A program made the translations under genes and the position numbers. Positions 24,001 through 36,209 of a stretch of DNA of 64,000 nucleotides are shown here, piece by piece. The notes beneath the pieces were generated by a model. It saw nothing but the letters and a program-made list of their open reading frames with translations. It was not told the DNA's origin and ran no database searches. Where the stretch lies: assembly GCA_008508345.1 (NCBI GenBank), contig QNGE01000934.1, forward strand, positions 143,703 to 207,702. The letters run 5' to 3'. Position 1 is the stretch's first letter. Every line of letters begins with the position of its first letter. Origin of the DNA: Paragonimus westermani (lineage: Eukaryota; Platyhelminthes; Trematoda; Plagiorchiida; Troglotrematidae).

Positions 24001-27000
24001 GTGTTCATCTGCTCGGGCTAGTGAAGGTTTCCAGCATGGGTTGGTGACGTTTTGTTAAACCCGTCATTGTCATCCTCAGGATATACAACGAGCTGGACCC
24101 AACACGGTCACCAAACACCTCTGAGGGGTGACCGTCCAATGTTTATGACCCCTACTGGACGAATAATCAGAAACACTGTGGCCTGTCTCCGAGGCCGTGG
24201 AACTTCCCATCTCATAAGTCGTAACCCAGTGTGATATGATTTACTTCCCCTCCTTCTCCACAGCCATCACCGTCGATCTAGCTTTCTTGGGTGCGTTGTG
24301 AACCAATGCAAGCAGTTGTCTCACCTTCCGTTCTAGCCTGTTTCGATAGTCACACTACATTTTTACAATTAGCGTGCATAATTTATTTTGTGATTATGTT
24401 TTCACTTGTTTGCGAGTGATCAGGAGATCGCGCGTTTACCTTGAAATGGGATAATGTCGACTTCACGGCTGATCAAGGTGATCGAGAGGAAGATGCGGAA
24501 ATATTTGAGTTTGTCCGACGCTCTGAGATTGTTCCCGTAGTCTATATACATTTCGCTTCTTATCTTATAGACAGGACATTACGAGCAGTGGTCACAATTA
24601 CCATTTCTGAGACTTCAAAGTTGACAAAATTACCCTGTTTATTGTGAGTCTACTAGGGCTATGACCTCATCGGTCGCCCTTTGAAAACAGGACAGGAGTA
24701 AAATCCGTTCCTTTTTATCCACATAAAGAAACCTAAACAAATTACCCATTTCTTTAACTATCTCGGATCTGATCAAAACACAAGTTGTTGGAGTGGATGA
24801 ACTTAACCTGCTGTTGGGTAACGGTGACAAACGGACCTAGAAAATAAGACAGTAGAAAGTCTTTTGAAATTAGTAACAAAAGTCTCCCCGGAATATTTAG
24901 CTAAGAGAGGTAAAATGGGCTGCATGAAGTAGGGTTACATATACAATCATAGATTTTGTGATCCGATGATAATGACCTTTCCTCGTTGACAACAATCTTA
25001 TTCGGATATTTCGATAGTCACCTCAATAAAACGTGCGAATAGTTCTGAGTACTTCTGTATTTGCTTGACGAAAACATTTTCTCACTTACGGAACTGACTG
25101 TTTTAGTTAGAGATAGGCTGAACCTTTGCAATAAACTTTTCATCGGGAATCTGTAAATTGTCGATAAAACGGTTACAGTGTGGATCTCCCAGGGTGGCAT
25201 CCCAGAAGACAACGTGACAGAACAGGCTTAAAATGATTAAGAATGCACAAATAAGCTACTATTGAAATCTGACAGGACTACGGAGCTGGTATTGAGGGGC
25301 GTGATATCCCACATCCCAGAGTAAACATTGAAAACCCCGCAACTAGTAATCACGTAAAAAAATTGCCCTTCGCAGAGTGGGTCAGTGAAATATGTCTCTT
25401 ATCACGTTGCGCACTTTCAAGCTTTGTTTTAAACTGTATGTTTGCAAGAAGACATTTTGGGAGATAACCCTTTGGATTAAGAACGCGACGAACAAATTGC
25501 ACATCTTGTAAAGAATCTGGGTTATGAAGCATTTGAACGTGCTCCGTCAAACATAGCTGTGAACGTGTACACATTCAACGGTGTAAGTCACTTTTCCCGT
25601 TAACACAAATGAACAAGCAGGTTTTGTCGATATACATGGACAGAAAAAATCCTGCTCTTCACTTGTACTCTCAAGGTCATCCCACTATTGGTTTGTGTAA
25701 AGTGAAGGCAAGAATATCCCCTTCAGCCAGTTATTTTCGAGTAGGAGCACTAGACTTGAGTCTCACTCTCATTAGACCTCGTCAATAGCGCATATCTTTG
25801 CCATTGTCGGGACTCTGGTCACACATTCATTAGGCAGACGTGTTGCCCACTGCAAAACTGACCTCGAGTTAGACACGACTGAATCCTGGTACGTGAATGT
25901 TCGGTCACATTGACCTGTGAGTAATGCACCATAGTTATACCACTTTTCTACCTGTAAAAACCATATTATGCGCTTGCCAAGCAAGAAATTAATCGACTTG
26001 TCAGTCTGTCCACAGCAATTATATCAGGTATACCCACCCACCGGCTAACCTCTCTGTCGATTATAACCACAACCTGTCCATGTCTGGCATATGTACTGAT
26101 CCTTATAACTTGTTCCTATTTCTGTTACTGCTTTAGTCACGAGTAATGTGAAGGTTGATCACGCGCACACTAAGCCTATATTTGTACGTGCCTATTTAAG
26201 CATGGCTCTTCCAGAAAAAATCACGGGAAGTTATTCTAAATGATGGCTTGGAACAACCTAACGAATCACATTTTGGGAACGCATCTAGTTGGCGAGGACC
26301 ATATCGTAGACGATTATGACACCAACCAATGCCTCAGCCATAAGTACCTCCCCGGCAGTAGCTAGATGTTATAGATTTTGCTGACTAGGCCGAGCATCTT
26401 GCGTCTAACTGTTTCTAAACCATAGCTGTAAACGATACTCGCTTACCATTCGCTTATTATCACAGTTAAAATCCGAAATGTTTTGTACTGCGGAGTTCAT
26501 AAAAATCAGCATTTTCTGCCCTGTGAGACATCCTATTTAGACCATCATCACGAAATTTGCACAAACCAAGTAAGTTTCCTTCGTTATGAGTGCCTTTGCA
26601 AAACTTGGACTTAATGTGTTTCCCTTGATAACAGTTAGGAGCACATCAAGTGTAAAACTTGTCTTCTATGTAGGGTGGGTGTTATTGTGGTAGACAAATT
26701 CTCATTCTTGTTGATATCACTTTTAAATTGTGACACGCATAAAACTGTATCACCCATCTCAATGAAAACATTCGTGAGAACAGTGACTACGAGACAGGTT
26801 AATATAAAGTCTAAGTTCGCAACAACCACGGCAGTGTGAAGTTCATGACCAATTAACGATCAGTACACTTTCCGGATAATTACCCAGTTTGTACTCTTCT
26901 GAAGGACCAATTTTGTGGGGGACTTACAGCATGCAGTCAACATAGACGTTTATATTATTACACTGTCAACAAACTTGTTATAGAATATCACTTTATATAT

Positions 27001-30000
27001 TGTATCAAATAGTCCTGTGGATGTATATCAATCCCTAAATGTCACTTATCTCGACCAGTCAGAACTGTCTGCTCAAGATATCCTGAAACCAAAATGAGGT
27101 CATTCTTGCTAAACTAAAGCAGATCAATCGTTGCGCTTAGTGATGTATAAGCGAGTAACTTCGTAACAACAAACTGGAAGTGCATAAGATCACAACCTCC
27201 CTCAAGGAAACCTCGGACATATTAGTTATCATCCATGGTGTACAGCTCATTGAATGAAAGTTGAAATTTGGTGCTTTGGGCATACTGCTAGGCACTTGAA
27301 GGAGATGATGCTTCCGTGGAGAATACCTTCTTCCCTCTTTTAATTTGGATTAGTCTGAATTCTCGACGAAACGTCTTTGTTAACATGCAGATAATGTCAC
27401 CGTTGAAGTCAATTACACGGAGGTCTATACATCTCTAGTTCAGTAGGTCCGTTTCCAGGAATCGGCTTACTGATCTAACGCACGTAATCGTCTGATCAAG
27501 AAACTTCAGGGTGTAGTGAATATTTTCTCTTCAGAAGAATGAGGAATTATTTTCTTCCGAAGTAATGTCTGTCAACACATATTACGACCAAAGCGTTTCC
27601 AGCCCGCAATCCCTAGTTGTTGCTGCAAACCAACAGTGAGTAGTAGTTCACCAAGGTTAACGGACTCGCATTTCACATTTTGTACTGGCAGTGTTCTTCA
27701 ACTTAACCTCAAGTTTTGTTAACGGAAGCCTACTCTTGCATTCAACAAAAGTTTCAGTTTCATAATCTGCGACTTCTTTTCTTCTTCTGTGAATTGGCAG
27801 CAAAGCGGATCAACAGAATCTCTCTGCGGGTTGTTGACGATACAATCACCTAACGGCTGCCTTTCAACCTTCTTACTTGAACAATGCAATAAATTGACTT
27901 GATTTGTGTTCAAAAAGTAAAAAAGATGTTCTAAGCGAAACTGATTAAGATATTATGTAGCTAGCATAAGATTCACCGAAACCTGTTGTCACAAAAGTAC
28001 TTCTAGTATCTTTCATGAGAAGTCCGTAATCACTCAAAGCAGAAGAGTGATTCGCCGGTTCAATACATTTGTCTCCAAACGGCGCGCAGTAGATGAGGTT
28101 GACCAAAATTTAAGACGTGTTTTCACAGCAAATATCTGACAACGTACGGAAATGCATTTTTATACTGAGTGGTCAACGACACGCTTAAAAATCCTTAGTC
28201 TGGCCAGGCGCATCCATCTTTCCCAAGATTGATGGATGTATGAATCGTAGTCTAGATTGATTTTGATGGTTTATGGCGCACACTGTAGATTCGTGCAAAG
28301 CACTATGTGCTGACAATAGGTATACCCTCGATGTGCGCTAGATTCAATATGGAGTCGTTTGTTTGGAACGTATAACGTGAATCAGCCTAGTTAGGAACAT
28401 GTATGTGCGTGGGCACCATATAAGTTAGCAGTCCATTACAGTTTACAGTCCATTTGATAGAACATGACAAAAGCTAATATAATCAACAGGCGGTAGGTTT
28501 TAGATTACAGGCCAGAAAGAATGGTGATTGCTGATGAAATACATTCTTTTAGCAAGTCAATATAATGTTGGATGTCGGTGCTTGGTATTCTCGGGTTATG
28601 CGCAGCTTCGTGCGGAAAGCTGACAAATAATTAACGCTGCCTGATGTGTTTTACTGCTCTCTGTTGCCCGAAATGAAACAACTGTTTCTTGTTTTCTTTC
28701 ACCAACCCACTCCTTGAAAGAACACAGCTCAGTTACTTCGTAATTATGGTAGGACCCGGGTGCTGGTTGGACTTCAATGCTAGGTGTACTTTAGGACATA
28801 ATTAGGGAAATTGTCGATGTAACGCAAGCCACGTAACGCGTGCCAGCAACAAAATGCATAGAACTTGTAGTCTTGACCAAATTTTAACAGATGACTTGAG
28901 AAGACATGTGAATCTTACGGTTACAACGACACCCCAATAACGCAATCCACGATCTTCTTCAAAACAATCTACTGATTTACAAATTATACGCCAATCACGA
29001 AGGAATACCACAGCTGGCTGTGTTGCACCGTGCAAATTCTCTTAAGCGTACACGGCAGATTACAAGATAAGCTATGTACAATGTCAAACGAAAGAAATTG
29101 ACGCGCATGCCTATCATAAAACGCTTGCCTGTCGCGATCAACTGAGTCAGGTTCACTTTGAACCAACGATTCGCATCAACTCAGGTCTGCAAAGCAGTGA
29201 GATTGGTGTTGTACTGCTTTCGTGCTTGTCCCTTCAATAAGTTAAAAACAGTCAACTCAATATGTGTGGATCACATACCGATCCAAAATATTGTAAAACT
29301 TACGGAACGTGTTTGTAAAATTAACTAATCAGCTATAAACGTTTTGAAAAATCCTTTGGTTCAATTTCCCACCTAAATCGAAAATAAGAAGGAGGATTGT
29401 TTAGCAAGAGACGTAGTAAATAAGAGATGGAAGGAGAAAGAAAATACTGAGTGTGGGCAATGAATGTGTACACCCGGACTTGGAAGATAGAGAAATGCAT
29501 TTTTAATGACCTAAATATCAAGTGAATTTTGTCGGCGGGGTTTTCGATGTCAACGCGTTTATCTGCTGTATACTGACGTGTCTGAAGCAAAACCAATCTC
29601 AATCCTCAGAATGCAACTTACACTACACACAGCATGACAACTTACTTCAAAACATTTCTTCGTATATTCATGATTAATTTGCACTTCTTAGCAATCATTG
29701 TAACAGATTATTACCAGTATCTCGGTGTTAAGCACCCACGGTATTATTTTGTTTTAATCAGTGCAGTGAGCCAGCATTCACCAAACAAAACTCACACTGG
29801 ACGATTAAATTGAAAATACATCAGATTTCGCTGGAGTACAGAAAATTTTTGTCAGTTATACGGACCGCATTGAATGTAACGGTCACATGGAACAAAAGCA
29901 TCGGTGAAATCAGATAGAGGCCAAACGTACGTTGGCATTGAATTTACCAAGGCAGAACCAGTTTTATTCTGCACCTAACACGACTAACATCACGTCCATT

Positions 30001-33000
30001 ATACGCGGTCACCTCATGCATTATGCCAGGTGTAATAAATTGTGTCAATACCCAACTGAACATTGCTTATTGTGGTCTTACCGCGGTGAGCATTCAAAGC
30101 TATATGTGGCAAATTCAACAAACAAATTGATAACATTCCTTAATGCGCTCGCCATTGTAAAACACTGAGTTTGAACAGATATCTGGAACACAAGTTTGCA
30201 TATCACAGTCAAAATATAACAAACAGTGCTAAACAGAAGTTAGATTATTGTGATCTTGAAGGCGGATGAAACGCAAATAACAATGATTTACTTAATGCGA
30301 CGGTTGCTAACCCATCAGTTGAGTCCAAGTTGCGGAAAATAGTTGGAAAATTTCAAATAGGTGAGAGGCTGCGAGAAAAAAAAAGTGAGAAGCTGACAAT
30401 TGTTACGTATGAGAGGCAAAGTTTTGTGGATTGATTTTTACCGGTGATTTTCCAACTTAATTTAGAAAACAACACTTTAGATGATAAAGCTTACACGGAA
30501 GGTACTCGTAGTACTTGTCTAAGTTTTACGGGATCTTTCATAAAACAAAAACACTGAAAAAAATTAACGTAAAACAATCGAATAACTTGGCACACCGACG
30601 TCGCTTATAGCCACTGGTAATTGTGAATTTTAAGTTGCATAATGCCCATTTGCTTGCCTGGACCTAATTAGCATACAGACGGAGTTTCCCGAAGTATGAA
30701 GAGAGAAAGAAGTGCGATTTTGGAAGTACCCATCACCGGTTATGCTGACTAGTCGAAATGTTTTGAACAATGTTGATTAAAGTAAGTCACGAACGATTTT
30801 CTGTAAAATCCGTTTCACAGCACGACTCAATGAAATCCACCACGTATGATTCAGAGTTCTGTTTTCCGTACAAAGTGCTCCATGGTTTAATACAACCGAC
30901 CAGTCTGTGTGAGTACCCGTATTTACTTAGAAAAAGTGCCAGAACACATAAGTCTACAGCAGTCTAGTCCTGTGGGCCACCGTTATCGACCTGTGGCATT
31001 CCGTAGAAGCGAATGACATCTTTATTCGTCTTGTGTGTTTGGTCAGCCAAAAATGAAGAGCTGTGCCATAAACATTAAATGTTAATGCGGGTACGCTTTT
31101 GTGGCTGACACATCTCGGCCAGCAATGTAATTATTAGAAGGACGAATGACAACACGAGTGTTGCGTTGATCGAAATATCAAACATCAGCAACCATTGCTG
31201 GGTCATTTTGTTACTGGATATTAAATAGAAAGTAGCATCTGTAAAGAAAACGCAGAGGAAACCCATTGTATATATGAAAACGTGAAACCTACACCCCCAT
31301 TGCGTCACATAAGCTTTACAACTTGTATTTGCTTAATCAGTTAAGTGGTTGATTCATTTTGCTAGTCTCCTTGCGTTTGCCAACATTCTGCCACCTTGAA
31401 TCAGAGTTGAATTTCCTTGGCATTCTGCGTCCTATTAGACATCACTTTAGCTTTAAATTTGTTCATGGTAAATGATAAATAATGAAATAGGTTTTATAAA
31501 TCTTCCAGAAGGCAGCAGGTAAGTAACGCTATCTAAGAAAAGCAGAAATCATTACATATCCTTGTTTTCATAGCGCTTTCCAGTAGCAAGTTTTTCCTGA
31601 ACAACATTTTCTGCGTAATACAAACCACTACGGGTATATGAGAAATTAATATGTACTAACTTTTCACCGAAAGAGCTAGACAGGTTTGCAAAAAGAGATA
31701 ACTCTAATGGATATCAATGAGATGAGTCGAAAACGAAGCAAACACTTCGGTTGTGGAAGCAAAATGCCAATTACTTCAATAAAAGTAGTTACATAGTAAT
31801 ACATCATTGTAGTTTGTAGGCTTTTATGTCTCAATGACCAATGGCTGGTTAACACTGAATGGAATAGTAGAACATTGACCTCAATATAGAAATTAACATC
31901 TGAGATGAAAGGGGTTTACTTTGAAAAAAAAGACTTCTCCAATTATTCTTTAATAATTTCAGATGTCGTTGAAGTGGTTTGTCACACTCAGTGAAGCATC
32001 GACCGTATTGGAGAAACTTCGAGCAGCAATTGAGTAGTTACCCCTTTTTTCTGTACCATTGGTGAACTAGAGTGTTGCTGGACAACGGTCTTAACGCTCA
32101 GTAGTTCAAAACTGATTATTCCTGATTGGAAAAAACGTTATCAGCAAAAGACCCTAATGCGCATTAGACCTCAACTTGAAAATGTGCTTTGGATCATTAC
32201 AAGACCGTTTTTAATGGTGAAAGTCGAACTAAGTTCACTTTCGTGCTGTAAGAAACCCTGTGCATTTAAATGAACGTTAAAGTTGTAATCAAATACTTAG
32301 CGATAAATTCATTTATAGGCATTAAGCAAAACTTAACTTTGTGTGGGCGATGATTCGCAAAATACCCCAGTGATTTAATTACGGTTGTAACTTTTTTAGC
32401 ACGCATCAGATACACAGACGGTAAGTTATATTCATTCGAATATATGCAGTCCAATTTGACAGGCAAGTCTGAAGATAAGCAACGTGCGTTTTCATCGTGC
32501 GCTATTAATGATAAAACTTGTGAACAACAGAAATGTATGTAAAGCGTGGTGTTTAATCAACCAGCACGATGTTTTCTTTCTGAACACATGTTTTGACAAT
32601 AAATCGTCAAGTGTCTGAGGACGCCTTCAAACAATTGTTCACCTTACACGTCTCCAACGAATACAATATACTTCGAGGAATTTCTTAAGAATCCAAAGCA
32701 AACATATCGTGTAACCAACCAATGTGAAGACTTTAAGCAAAACTTTAAGGCTTTTTCAACAGTTAATCAGAACGAAATTCTAAGCAAATGAGTGATTTCT
32801 GTACTTGCTCTGATAAGACTCAGTTACGATCGACTCATGTGGCAGAATTGAATACGTTGATAGAATAAGGCATTTATGGGTTTCCCAAAAAATATTTCAG
32901 AACTGCTTTACTTTTGATTTCCGAAGTGTCTGGAATAACGACACATGCAAGTCGTCACAACCTGAAATAACCACGCAGAGGCAGAATCTGAAACATCTTC

Positions 33001-34790
33001 ACAACCTTTTTCGAGGCTGTGGTCATTGCTTCCTTTTTTACGGACCAACCACAAAACGAGTGATCGCTTACAGTATATGAGCGGAAGGAAGCGCAGCAGC
33101 TTGGAAAAACAATTCACTCACCTTCCTGCAACCCCAGCAACCGTGACCATGCGATCTAGTGGGTATGTGTTTGAACTACACTCTTTCAATTATTCAGCAG
33201 CTATGGGTTCGATTTTCTGGTACACGTGGTTCTGATGATACCAACTAAGTCGTGACCGATGTTGATCATGTCTTCGGTGGTCACTACGACCAACTGTTTG
33301 GATGTCCATTTTTATTCACACGTGATGGTTTGTTGTTGCTGTTACATATATACAATCATTTAATCAATTCACCCTTCAACATGTTCTGTTTGTTTCGTGG
33401 TGCTATTATCTATCATTGAAAACCGAATTTTACAGACAATCTACTCTCAAATCTATCTGCCGTGAGACGTTCTATTTTCGCCTGTCCTACGGGTTTATCA
33501 GTCTAGGTAAGGTGATGTATGGTTAGTTGCAATTAAGAACACACTTGTGAAATCATTTGGTTAGAACTCTAAGAGCAAACCTATGTTTACCATCACAATG
33601 GTAACAGAATTAATCTCACGTGATTTATTTTGAGGAGACCTCAAAAGGCCATTAGCTATTTCGTTTGTTTTACAGCGGAAGGCGCTGCAGTAAATGTTAC
33701 AAGGTTTAGATCACAAGCCTTTCGATCTTTCGGACAATCACAGTAAAACTACACATACAACCTGACTGATTTTCAATCGCTCGTTTTCATGACAAACTGC
33801 AAGCATGACAACAAATATTGCTTTGCCAGAAAAGAATTCACTTGATTCTTACAAAATGTTCGAGAAGAAACAATTTAATTAGAAGTTATCGAAAACTCGG
33901 ACAGATTTAGCTAGCTTCAGAACTTACTGAAGAATCTTTTGGCGATTTAAGACACTTTTGAAAAAAACGTTCGTCAACTAGCCTTGTCCAAGCGAATCTG
34001 TTGGTTGTGTGAAGGCTAAAGTAGTAACAGATTTGTCAAGACGGCCACCGGTACAACTCCAGCACCTCATCTTTTGATTCGGACATACTGTTTGAACCAA
34101 TCTTCCCACCTTTATTGGTTTACTGGTAAGACAGCAGTAGAGGTAATCGTGGAGTGTGCAATGTTGGCCAAAGTCTAGTCAGTCCAAACTATAATGCCTA
34201 AATCAGACTAACGGGCCACGTATCATTTTGCTCAAGCTTTAGGTTTGCCTGAAACAACCGTCCATACTATAGCCTCTAAGTGACGCTTCACATTGATAAG
34301 ACCTTTGCAACTGGGCTAGACAGCTGTCTTGTTCTTGTTTCGATTGATGTGACAAAAATTTTATGTTATTGTTGTACCTCTGGCTTACTAACTGATAAGC
34401 GCAAATCAGCTTGCTCCGTAAATTTTTTAATGGCAACCCAAAGATTTTCAATCAACCTGTATTAGCGTAAACGACAGATTTAATATGCACATTATAATGA
34501 ATACCCAAGTTTCCTTTCTGCTTTTTACTCAATGTGACCAATGATGTGCTCTAAAAATAATGTTATGAATGCCAGAAAGTTTTTAGGTGTATTATCCTCA
34601 ACTAAGTACTCGCAAATCCTTCTGCCTGTGATCAGATCTAAATGTGACACCTCCTTGCTGATTTCTTTTCCGATTTGATTTCATTAAGCCGTCTGTGGAT
34701 GTGTAGAGCTTAGTCCGATTACTGTTTGAAGACACAGAAACTCAATGAACCGAGTTAGAAGGACGTTCTGCGGTGATCAAATACTGCTCT
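21100..34790. other. Long gene-poor stretch
   Basis: I find no gene I can name. The longest open frame is 151 codons on the minus strand at 21766-21311, overlapped by a 115-codon plus-strand frame; neither has a recognisable motif. A plus-strand frame around 24423-24647 follows an acceptor-like TGATCAG and has an acidic run (DQGDREEDAEIFEF), and a minus-strand frame at 31308-31075 has two hydrophobic segments followed by a basic tail; each might be an isolated exon, with low confidence. No tRNA, rRNA or long repeat was seen. Confidence 0.35.
31075..31308 (-). CDS. Candidate exon with two membrane segments
   Basis: A minus-strand frame with two hydrophobic spans, FHVFIYTMGFLCVFF and INATLVLSFVLLIITLLAEM, separated by about 25 polar residues and ending in a basic tail CQPQKRTRINI and a stop. 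A TGTAG acceptor just inside the frame (before FHVFIY) would make it the terminal exon of a small multi-pass membrane protein. No family signature is visible and hydrophobic frames arise easily in AT-rich DNA, so this is weak. Confidence 0.2.
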   Translation of the reverse strand: MTQWGCRFHVFIYTMGFLCVFFTDATFYLISSNKMTQQWLLMFDISINATLVLSFVLLIITLLAEMCQPQKRTRINI

Positions 34791-34800
34791 TCTTATTTCA

Positions 34801-34840
34801 AATGTAATGTAATGTATATGTAATGTAATGTAATAATGTA
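34801..34840. repeat. TAATG-type pentanucleotide microsatellite
   Basis: An imperfect array of about eight units of the pentamer AATGT, with small interruptions (TATATG, TAATAATG). It lies in sequence with no recognised gene. Confidence 0.9.
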
Positions 34841-35479
34841 GCTAGGCTCATATTAGCAGAAGCAGATAATATAAGCTGTTTCTTCATTATTTTTATTTCG
34901 TCATTTTCATACTATCATGAAATTCTTGCTACAACACTGACTTCTGTGTAGGAAACGCAATCAAGTCTTACGCAAGCTTAGTCACGTTTGACAATTCGAC
35001 TTTCCTTTCTCAAAGCTAATTCCAGTTCATTCGTTAATGAGAATGTAGCTCCAGTTGAGATATAGGTATCTGTCAAGTCGCTTAACCACTTGTTGGCTAC
35101 TCATCATTTTACTTCACTCCAGTTATTGTAAAAGCCACAAACATCTGACGGATCAGGCCTAAATCTTACAAAGGTACACATTGAGTGGATCAGTAAAAAA
35201 ATACACAATACCCAGTTTAGTAGGGCATCATTATTTATGTAGATCGATTACTAAACTTGACTTCTGCATGCGGAATTTTTCTCAGGTGAAAAATTTGTTT
35301 TCAACTGTGATTCAACCACTGATAACTAACTGTCAGTTTTAGATCACTTAATCGATGAATCATTAATACTAAACAGCAGCCTCAGCGCTCACGAAAAAAT
35401 TATGCCAGCTCCACTGAGAAAAAGCAGTAGACTCTAGATTCACTTTAAATTACCTATCAATAGTCGGAGATTTGGTCAA

Positions 35480-35718
35480 TTTACGGTTTACATCATCCAC
35501 ATTTGATCGCAACCTTCGTATCCCCACAGACTTTCCATTGAGTCCCTTTTGAAAAGAAACACCAGACTCGAATTCCGCCCTTCTTAAAACTCGTCAGTGA
35601 TCCGAAGCTTTGTCAAAGCATGGACTTAAACTTTGGTCATGCTTTCCTGAAGTAGTCTTGTTGACCACTACGCCACTGGCCTAACATTAGGCACGGTCAG
35701 ATCATTATAGGGAATTGC
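35480..35718 (-). mobile_element. SINE copy 4, minus strand, hammerhead nearly intact
   Basis: On the minus strand it reads a leader (CCGTGCCTAATGTTAGGCCA), an A-box-like head (TGGCGTAGTGGTCAACAAG), a hammerhead-like core and a tail (GGGACTCAATGGAAAGTCTG), each matching the plus-strand copy at 35.95-36.2 kb. The two copies are head to head about 230 bases apart, so a single transcript across both could fold into a long hairpin. The copies differ at many positions, so they are separate old insertions rather than a recent inverted duplication. Confidence 0.8.
35565..35597 (-). ncRNA. Hammerhead ribozyme-like core in SINE copy 4
   Basis: Minus-strand order: CTGACGA (35597-35591), a 14-base stem II region, GGAA in place of GAAA, TTCGA, then GTC (35567-35565). 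The bases before CTGACGA (ATCA) pair with those after GTC (TGGT) to give stem I, better than in the other copies. The change of the first A of GAAA to G should abolish or weaken cleavage. The layout is type I with a tiny stem III. Confidence 0.55.
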
Positions 35719-35944
35719 CAAAGCACACAAGGCTGAGGTTGCTATCAAATGTGTGTCATGTTCAACTTGAAATTAACCAAATTCCTGGCTACTCACCAGT
35801 ACCCTACAATATCTCCTAGTAAGTTCAATATGATCAGTGAGTTAGACCTGTCTAGGAAGTTCTAATCGCGGGGTTATCGATTAGAATTAACGGGACATTT
35901 ACTATATCTCCTCTCGTGACGATCGGGCACTCGATCGCTCATGA

Positions 35945-36200
35945 GCAAAAGTGACTGAGCGTTCACATATAATAATTCGGTCGCGCCTAATGTGAAGTCA
36001 ATGGCGCAGTGGTCAACACGGTTGCCTCATGAAAACCGTGGCCAAAATTCATATCCGGCCGTCGCAAGGATATATACTGCTGATGAGCTCTAATGAAAGC
36101 GAAACTAGAGTCAGGTGCTTCTTCCGGAAAGAGGCTGACTAGAAAGTCTATGTGATTGTGAAGACTGCAATTAACTGTGAGTGATGTTCACCTTGAGGTT
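35945..36200 (+). mobile_element. SINE copy 5, best preserved, with hammerhead ribozyme
   Basis: The reference copy of the family here. The leader (GCGCCTAATGTGAAGTCAA) is followed by a tRNA-like A box TGGCGCAGTGGT at 36002-36013 and a degenerate B box (CCAAAATTCATATCC, about 36042-36056), suggesting a tRNA-derived pol III promoter. Then comes a complete hammerhead core (36080-36112) and a tail to about 36200. No target-site duplication or terminal simple repeat is obvious, consistent with an old insertion. Sm-alpha SINEs of schistosomes have the same order of parts. Confidence 0.8.
36080..36112 (+). ncRNA. Minimal type I hammerhead ribozyme
   Basis: All core bases are present in order: CTGATGA (36080-36086); stem II GCT/AGC (36087-36089 with 36098-36100) closing an 8-base loop; GAAA (36101-36104); then C-TAGA-G, a stem III of the A-U pair plus one C-G pair closed by a tetraloop; and the cleavage triplet GTC (36110-36112). 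Flanks can form a partial stem I (ACTG before, AGGTGC after) with a mismatch at the first pair and several G-U pairs. Cleavage would fall after C36112. The short stem III is a known feature of hammerheads in animal retroposons. Activity is not guaranteed because stem I is imperfect. Confidence 0.7.
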
Positions 36201-36209
36201 CATCTTAAT

